This document shows, piece after piece, positions 58,225 to 64,000 of a DNA stretch of 64,000 nt; positions within the stretch are counted from its first letter, which is position 1, and each line of letters begins with the position of its first letter. The stretch is taken from the NCBI GenBank assembly GCA_947034885.2, contig OX344750.2, positions 4,464,001-4,528,000 of the forward strand, read 5' to 3'. A program made the translations under genes and the position numbers. The stretch is from Thuidium tamariscinum (taxonomy: Eukaryota > Streptophyta > Bryopsida > Hypnales > Thuidiaceae). A model generated the notes under the pieces. It worked only from the letters and a program-made list of their open reading frames with translations, ran no database searches and was not told where the DNA came from.

Positions 58225-58762
58225 CCCGAGTCGCCGAGACGCCAACGGGCGGACGGGTCGTGTGGACCACTACTCGGACGGCCCCGACGATGCAAACGGG
58301 TAGGGCGGACGGCTAGGGCTCGCAGATGGACTCCAATTGGATGGCCCTTCCGAGGCGGGCGGATCTAGGTCAGATAAGCGGAGAAACTGTAGATGGACTG
58401 CGGACTGCGGACGGAGTGCAGACTGCGGACTTCGGACAGTAAGGCGGGCGGACGCGCGAACTGCGAACTACGGGCTGTAGACAACAGACTGCGGACAGCA
58501 GGGCGGGCGGACGCGTGGGGGTGCCGTCCGCACTTCGACCGACCGCCCGTCCGCAATTTGATCGACCGTTGTCCCGCCTCCCGTCCGTAGTCCGACCGAC
58601 TACCCGTCCGCCTTCCGTCTTACTAAAAGGCCGTCCGCATGGCTGTCCGGTCACCCGTCCGCTGGACGTATGTCAAAAAAAATTTCAACTGTCAAAAGAC
58701 GTCCGAGGGGTAGCGTCCACGTCCCATGGACGTCCGGACGTCTGGACGTCCCGTCATCCCTG
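58225..58762. repeat. Right CGGACG-rich end of the hAT-type element
   Basis: Dense CGGACG, GACTGCGGAC and CCGTCCG words, including GCGGACTGCGGACGGAGTGC, fill this half-kilobase. Near the terminus GGACGTCCGGACGTCTGGACG is a run of GGACGT-type words in alternating orientation. Composition changes sharply at about 58225. Likely transposase binding sites by analogy with subterminal repeats of other hAT elements. Confidence 0.7.
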
Positions 58763-59249
58763 ATAGAAGAGGCTCAAAGTTTGTGAATGCAAGATGCTCA
58801 AAGGTACCCCATTTAATCTGGGTGTTGTAAGCAAAAATTTAGAATTTAGAAAGCGGGCTGACAAAGAGCCTTGTTGATAGCGAGGTCCAATTCTACAAGT
58901 TGCTAAAAATTTTACAACTCTCTTTGCATGCAAATAATTACCGTTTATTTTTGGAACATTTTGGATGAGATTTGTCGAAGCCCTAAAAAGATCCTTTGAT
59001 ATACGGTTTTCATTATTTATAAACAATTGATTTCCGTCCTTCTCTCAAGAAATGGAGCTCATTTTTTGCTAATTTAATTTGTGTCCGCTTGACTTCTCCC
59101 TCCTCTATAATGCATGATTTGGTTTTATTGCCTAATGGTTTATAATTAAATGAGTCAAATAGCAAATATAATCGGATCATTTTTTATTAGCTACCAATTC
59201 TTTTTGTACATTAGGGAGCAACTCTATGTATGAAAAATGGCCTTCTGAA

Positions 59250-59405
59250 GTCAATGAGACTAGAATGAAAATCCTAAGTAATAAGATTACTATGAGAAAA
59301 TGATAAGAGGCGGGTGTCCTTAGAAGAATATATATAAACATCTATTTCTCTGTCAAAATTTCTCTTGTAGCCATTATTTTGGCACACAACCACGTTGTTC
59401 ATTTT
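59250..59405 (+). repeat. Direct repeat F, left copy, with TATA-like box (LTR promoter-like)
   Basis: It aligns with 62950-63115: GAATGAAAATCCTAAGTAAT, AAGATTAC, GGCGGGTGTCCTTAGAAGA, CTATTTCTCT, CTTGTAGCCATT. It includes TATATATAAACA at about 59329, followed by CTATTTCTC, resembling the TATA and transcription start of an LTR promoter. Confidence 0.55.
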
Positions 59406-61765
59406 ATTAGATTTTTAGCTAAGTTTGAGCGAAGTTACTAAACGTGTGTATTTTAGAGCATTTTAAGCTCCTATTTTGTATTCTTGTTAAAGTTTTGAAG
59501 GACTTTGGGGTCCCTTCAAGCTTTGCTAACCTCTTGTGTATTTTGGTAAAAGTTTTTAATTCATTAGATGATGTTTTGTTGAGTTTTTTTTACATTTGTA
59601 CTAATCTTAAAGGATTTCTTCCCTTATGAGCGGCAGTGCCATTTGGAAAGGCCTTTAGTGCTTATTTTTGTTGTCTTTTTGTACTAACATCTTCTACTAA
59701 CTTGTTGGTATATTTTTAGTTGTACTAATGATTATATTCACACGTATTGTAGTTGGTGTTTGTACTATCATGTTTGTGTTTATATTTTCTTTGTCTCATA
59801 CAAGATGGCAAAGCTTTGACTTTGTTAGCGAGGAATTTGCTTAGAATTATAGTAGTTTTCAAACTCATGGCAAATTTTTGACTTCATTAGGGAGGAATTT
59901 GTTTAGAATTAAAGAGGTTTTTAAACTCATGGGGAAGCTTTGACTTCAAGTAGTTTGAATTGCTTAAAATTCTTCTCGTATTCAGAGATACAACAAAGTT
60001 TTGAACCCCCCCTATTATTCACTTGGTAGTCAAATATTCTCCCTTTTGCTTTAGAAAACAATTTGTATAGACTTGTTGAGTGCTTAGAAACTTCAATTTA
60101 GACCCTAGCCTTTCAAAAACGACTATTTGTTTAAAATCTGGTCACAAATTTTCAACTTTGAATTGAGTTTTGGGGCCAATCTAGAAGGCCAATCCCTATC
60201 ACTTCCAAGTTAGCCATAGAGACCAAAGCCTTGGCTAGTTGGCAGAGTAAATAAGTTCAGACCGAGCGGCGAAGCCCTGGCCATAGCCTTTGTTGAGGAG
60301 GCCACAAATTATAACCCCTCAAGGATTGGCCATAGACAAGGTTGTACTAACTACAAAGAATTGAGGGAGTATATCACTCCTTTCCTACTAATTTGGTTGG
60401 GATTCTTTACATTTTGGAGGGGATTAGGGGAAAAAATAAAGATAGAGGGAGAAAAAAAACCCATAGAAGGACAATTTAGAAGCCAAAATCTAGAATTGTG
60501 AGCCAAATTTAGTGAAGAAAGAAAAGATGTTAGAAGAAAAAAAAATTGCCATTAGAAATAAAATTAGAAGGAAAACAGTAGAAATTAGCAACTACTAACT
60601 CACCACTCTTTCTTTCAACTATCACAGAAGGTATTAGAGTTTAAAAACTCTAAGTTAGGAAATCTTTGAAAAACATTTTAGACCATTAGAATTCAAGATA
60701 GAATAATAATTGACTTGGATAGGATATAATAGTCATTTATTATTTGGGAGTTTGAAAGATTATTGCATAATATCTAAGTTAACTCTTGGAATACAATAAT
60801 GAAGTTTAAATAGTAGGGAGAAAAATTGGAAAGAAATAACAAAGGTCAAAAAACTATATTAAACTACCATCTTTAAGCATTAAGTTTCACTCTACAAAGT
60901 GTTTCAAGATGGAAAATGAAGAAGGATTGAAGAACCTCTACAACGACGCTCAAGATGAGCCACAAAACAAGGTAAGTTACTAAAAACTCTGAGAGTTATT
61001 GAACTTCAAAGTTGGTCCTTTAAAACATAATGGCCAATTAGAAGTTCAATTTTGAGTATTTAGACTAAGTTTGTTCAAAATTTTAGATTTAAATTAGTAT
61101 AGATTTAATCTAAACCTATTCAAAAACATCTCAAACATAGAATTTAGATTTAAATTGAAAAAATTAGGACCGGATGAAGTATAGAGTGTAAATTAGATGA
61201 GAAATAGATAAAACTTATTACTTTGAAATACGTTGAGTGAACCTAAGAGAAGTTAAAATTTAGAATATAAAATTGAAATCAAGACTTAAACTTGAATTGT
61301 CTAATTAGGAAAAAACCAAGGATGAGGTTTGATGAACTAATTAGTAGTCAAACTTCATATGTGTATAACTTCTATTAGAAAGGTTCAATTAGCAAATTCA
61401 ATATCAATTAAAAAATTTAGAATTGGAATTTTTTGAGGAAAAAAAATGTTTAAAATTAGCAAATTGACAATAATTAGGCCGAGGCATAGGGATTGAACAA
61501 GCTCACTTAAGAACTCAAAAGATAGATTAGGAGAGAAAAATTAGTAACACCATCTTAAAGAACTAGCCTACTAGGATCTACAAGTGTAATTCATGCGAAG
61601 AAAAACTTAAAATTATAGAAGATAGAAAAGAATGAAGTATTAGCTTAGTTTTGGATGAAAATTTAGAGAATTCATATACAATGAACAAAACTTAGAATAT
61701 CACTAAAAGTGTTTATCCATCACTTATATTTAAAATTTCAACTCATTTTAAAACATAAAACTTTG
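59406..61765. other. Sequence between the two LTR-like repeats
   Basis: No gag or pol domain was recognised. 59808-59968 has two and a half tandem units of about 68 bp (CTTTGACTTNRTTAGNGAGGAATTTG). 60240-60320 is GC-richer (GACCGAGCGGCGAAGCCCTG), possibly the start of an internal region. The remainder is AT-rich with frequent stops. Confidence 0.35.
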
Positions 61766-62150
61766 TAAGCCCTCAATTTGTCACTTAGGACTCACTATTC
61801 TTTATTTTTGATTTTTTGCAAAATATAGTGTGTAAAACAATACAAAAAGCCCCAAAAAGAGTGTAAAATCAAAATAGGTACAGTGCATGACTATATGCTA
61901 ATATAATATTTGGTCATATTTTTAAAAAATTTATTCATTTAGATCAAAATCTTACTTGAAAATTAATTAGAAATCATTAAAACTCAAATAAAATCCATCT
62001 TTGGTAGATTAATCTAAAATAGCCTCACTTATCGTGTATGTGATGAAGTTGGCTGAAGTAGGTTCAAAAAAACTTGGTAAGAATCCTAGAGCCCAGTTCC
62101 CTAGACAAGTTTCAAGTTTCCAATCGATTTTTTATAGAAACCCTATTGTT
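61766..62150 (+). repeat. Direct repeat E, right copy (LTR-like)
   Basis: Counterpart of 53292-53690 (same order of blocks, diverged by substitutions and small indels). With repeat F at 62950-63115 it gives the order E-F, as on the left. Confidence 0.6.
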
Positions 62151-62432
62151 AACTTGTAAGTTTGGAAAATATAGCAATAGACCAATCAAGGGAATCTACT
62201 GCTAAAGGACAATGTTTCCGAGTTGACTTCATGCTAGGAGCTCAACAATAAAATTGCTTTGCAAAGATTCCTCTCCATGTGAAAGATTTCCTAGACCTCA
62301 ATAATTGAAGGATGGTGCGGGATTTTACTATCTTTCAACAATTGTATAGAGCTTAGATTTGGGCTTACACATCTTTTGTAAGATTTTATGGAAGATTATT
62401 CAAAAAATTCAAATTTTTTTGATACCTAGAAG

Positions 62433-62723
62433 ATGTTTTTTTGGATAGTCAACTGTTCTAACTTTCAACAAGAAATTTTCAAAAATTACCCAAGTTGTGG
62501 TAAAATTTCACTAAAAATTAGGATAATTTCTATACTAATGAAAGGCTCCAACAAGTTTCAAGACATTTTGATAGCCAAAAGTATCCAAACTAAAGGGATC
62601 CTCATAAGATTGGCAAAATTAAAAATTACAAACTTACAGTGGGAATTGACCGGTGTTTTAGATGCCTATGGAATTGGAATGGAGCCCAAGTTAGGTCTTT
62701 TTTTACTCCCATATACATACTGA
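62433..62723 (+). other. 96-codon open frame of unknown status
   Basis: It lies between repeats E and F of the right LTR-like copy. The peptide (…LIRLAKLKITNLQWELTGVL…) has no motif I can assign. Likely chance or LTR sequence. Confidence 0.2.
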
Positions 62724-62949
62724 AGACCCTAGGTTAGTTATTTTCATAGAAAAAGTCAAACTCCAAAAGTTGAATTTTTATCTTTCTTGGTTGTTAAGTT
62801 GGCGCTAAAATTTGTTGAATTTTTGGCATATGAAAAAGAGGTGAGAGTCTTATCACCCTAAAAATGTCCTTGCAAAGCTAATGGCGTAATCCGTTTATGA
62901 TTTGGAATTAATTTGTAAAAGTTACAAAATGATCTAGTGTAGAAAGTCA

Positions 62950-63115
62950 AAATTGGTTTAACTAGGATGAAAATCTTAGGTGATAAGATTACCACACAAA
63001 AATGAAAGAAGGTGGGTGCCCATAGAAGAGTATGTATGGGCACCTATTTCTCTCTCAAAATAATGAAAACACCCCTTGTAACCATTTTTTGGCATACCAA
63101 CACGTTGGCCCATTA
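62950..63115 (+). repeat. Direct repeat F, right copy
   Basis: Counterpart of 59250-59405. The TATA-like block is altered here (GAGTATGTATGGGCACC), while the flanking blocks are kept. Confidence 0.55.
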
Positions 63116-63184
63116 ATCCCTTAAGTTCTTTGACTAGGTACCAATATTTAGTACCAATATCAATTTTTTTCCTTAAAAGCATTT

Positions 63185-63365
63185 TTTGAGATTTGTGATT
63201 GTAAGATCTTGTAGTAAATTGGTTTGTGAACATATGCAAAAAATTTCAAAGTTTTTCACCAAGTAGATTGCAAGATATTTGCATTTGAATGGTCAAAAAT
63301 CATTTTTTTCACCCTACGGAAAATAGGGTAGCTGCACTTCAAAAGACAAAATCATATGAAAAATG
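63185..63365 (-). repeat. Dispersed repeat A fragment, inverted
   Basis: GTAAGATCTTGTAGTAAATT...GATTGCAAGATATTTGCATT...GGTCAAAAATCATTTTTTTC is the complement of the right-central part of repeat A (compare 9130-9230 and 16910-17040). It ends at the start of the fold-back element at 63367. Confidence 0.5.
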
Positions 63366-63366
63366 G

Positions 63367-64000
63367 TAGGGATGCTATTTTGTGAGCCTGTGGGCGTGAG
63401 CCTATGAAAGTATGAGCCTATGAGCTTATGAGTCTAGAATTTTTGATGAAATTTTTAATGATTTTTTGGATGTGGACCTATTACCATGACTTAAGAATTT
63501 AGGATTTTTATAGCTAGTAACCCCCTTGTGGGATTTGAAATTTGTGACTTTCAAAAAAGTAAACTTCAATTTTTTTTCAATTTTTTTTTTCAATTTTTTT
63601 TAATTTTTTAATTTTTTTTGCAACTCCATCACTTTCCAAAACCCTCTTCATATCAAGAAGGTTTTTTGAAGTAGAAGGCTTTGGAGCTCTCAAAACTTTT
63701 TTTTTCATTTTTTTTCATTTTTTTGTTTCTTTTGCAACTATGTCACTAGTTCACTTTTGTTGTGACTTTTCACCCTTCAAATCCTTCTCTTGGTACCAAG
63801 AGATCAATTTGAGGGTGATAAAGTCACAATTTATTTATTTTTTAATTTTTTTTCAGACTCCATCACCCTAGAAAACTCCTTGTTGGATTCTAGATTTTGG
63901 ACCTCAAAAAAAATTCAGGATTTCAAATTTTTTTTTGGAAGGTATTGAAAGGCCCTTTGAAGATAGAAGGGTTTGAAATTTTAAAATTTGTTAACCACAC
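63367..64000. mobile_element. Second copy of the 1.5-kb fold-back family, cut by the window end
   Basis: It begins TAGGGATGCTATTTTGTGAG, followed by GTGGGCGTGAGCCTATGA-type words and GTGGACCTATTACCATG, the same order as the element at 25568-27047. The right end would lie beyond 64000. From 63560 the sequence is dominated by T-homopolymer runs. Confidence 0.7.

Larger units (their letters stand above)
54209..58762. mobile_element. 4.55-kb hAT-type element with CGGACG-rich ends
   Basis: Ends are CAGGGTTGACG and the complement of CAGGGATGACG, followed on each side by ACGTCC/GGACGT words. A perfect 8-bp duplication, ATAGAAGA, flanks it (54201-54208, 58763-58770), the hAT hallmark, and CAGGG starts are usual for that superfamily. 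About 1 kb at the left (54209-55200) and 0.54 kb at the right (58225-58762) are extremely rich in CGGACG/CGTCCG words. In the middle are a GC-moderate segment (55200-55640), a palindromic tandem array (55640-57610) and an AT-rich part. No transposase is recognisable, so it is non-autonomous. Confidence 0.85.

Overview
The window reads as nuclear DNA from a land plant with a large, repeat-loaded genome. It is very AT-rich and almost free of genes, and it is built from nested plant-type transposable elements: Copia, LINE/L1, CACTA, hAT, PIF/Harbinger-like MITEs and many fold-back elements. The one protein-coding gene I can support has GT-AG introns and resembles the plant-specific subunit 7 of RNA polymerases IV/V. 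The age and spacing of the repeats would suit a gymnosperm or another giant plant genome, but this is inference. There is no sign of prokaryotic organisation, rRNA, CRISPR or a convincing tRNA.

Layout. 1-5150 is AT-rich and holds nothing recognisable. 5150-7860 is an island of low-copy-like, higher-GC sequence carrying a three-exon minus-strand gene (6043-7346, 193 codons), with a degenerate copy of its exon 1 end inside intron 1 and a duplicated start-codon region upstream. 8100-18220 holds a hairpin, copies of two dispersed repeats, a Tourist-like MITE and two copies of one hAT-type MITE, each with a perfect 8-bp target duplication. 18380-22418 is a decayed CACTA element with a transposase fragment and long subterminal repeats. 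23500-28800 carries two members of an inverted-repeat family with 5-bp target duplications (a third lies at 45678-46436), another Tourist-like MITE, and a 1.5-kb fold-back element with a 10-bp flanking duplication.

34870-52890 is a nest. A 196-bp palindrome and an unidentified pseudogene are followed by a minus-strand Copia remnant (36860-40703). This meets a second, plus-strand Copia remnant (about 40705-52890) head-to-head, gag against gag. A 5'-truncated LINE sits in the gag of the plus-strand Copia, and its pol region is split by further insertions, including a 142-bp CACTA-type MITE and a fold-back element. 53290-63115 looks like two diverged direct copies of an LTR-like sequence. The left copy is split by a 4.55-kb hAT-type element (54209-58762) with a perfect 8-bp target duplication, extremely CGGACG-rich ends and a roughly 2-kb palindrome of tandem repeats in its middle. 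The window ends inside a second copy of the 1.5-kb fold-back family.

How the parts relate. The only gene is probably a component of the RNA polymerases that make and use silencing RNAs. It is surrounded by elements that are mostly perfect or near-perfect inverted repeats, the kind of sequence that can yield hairpin RNA. Their proximity may be chance. The most novel items are the 5-bp-duplication inverted-repeat family, the CGGACG-rich hAT-type element with its inverted minisatellite and palindromic array, and the duplications that reshaped the polymerase-subunit gene.
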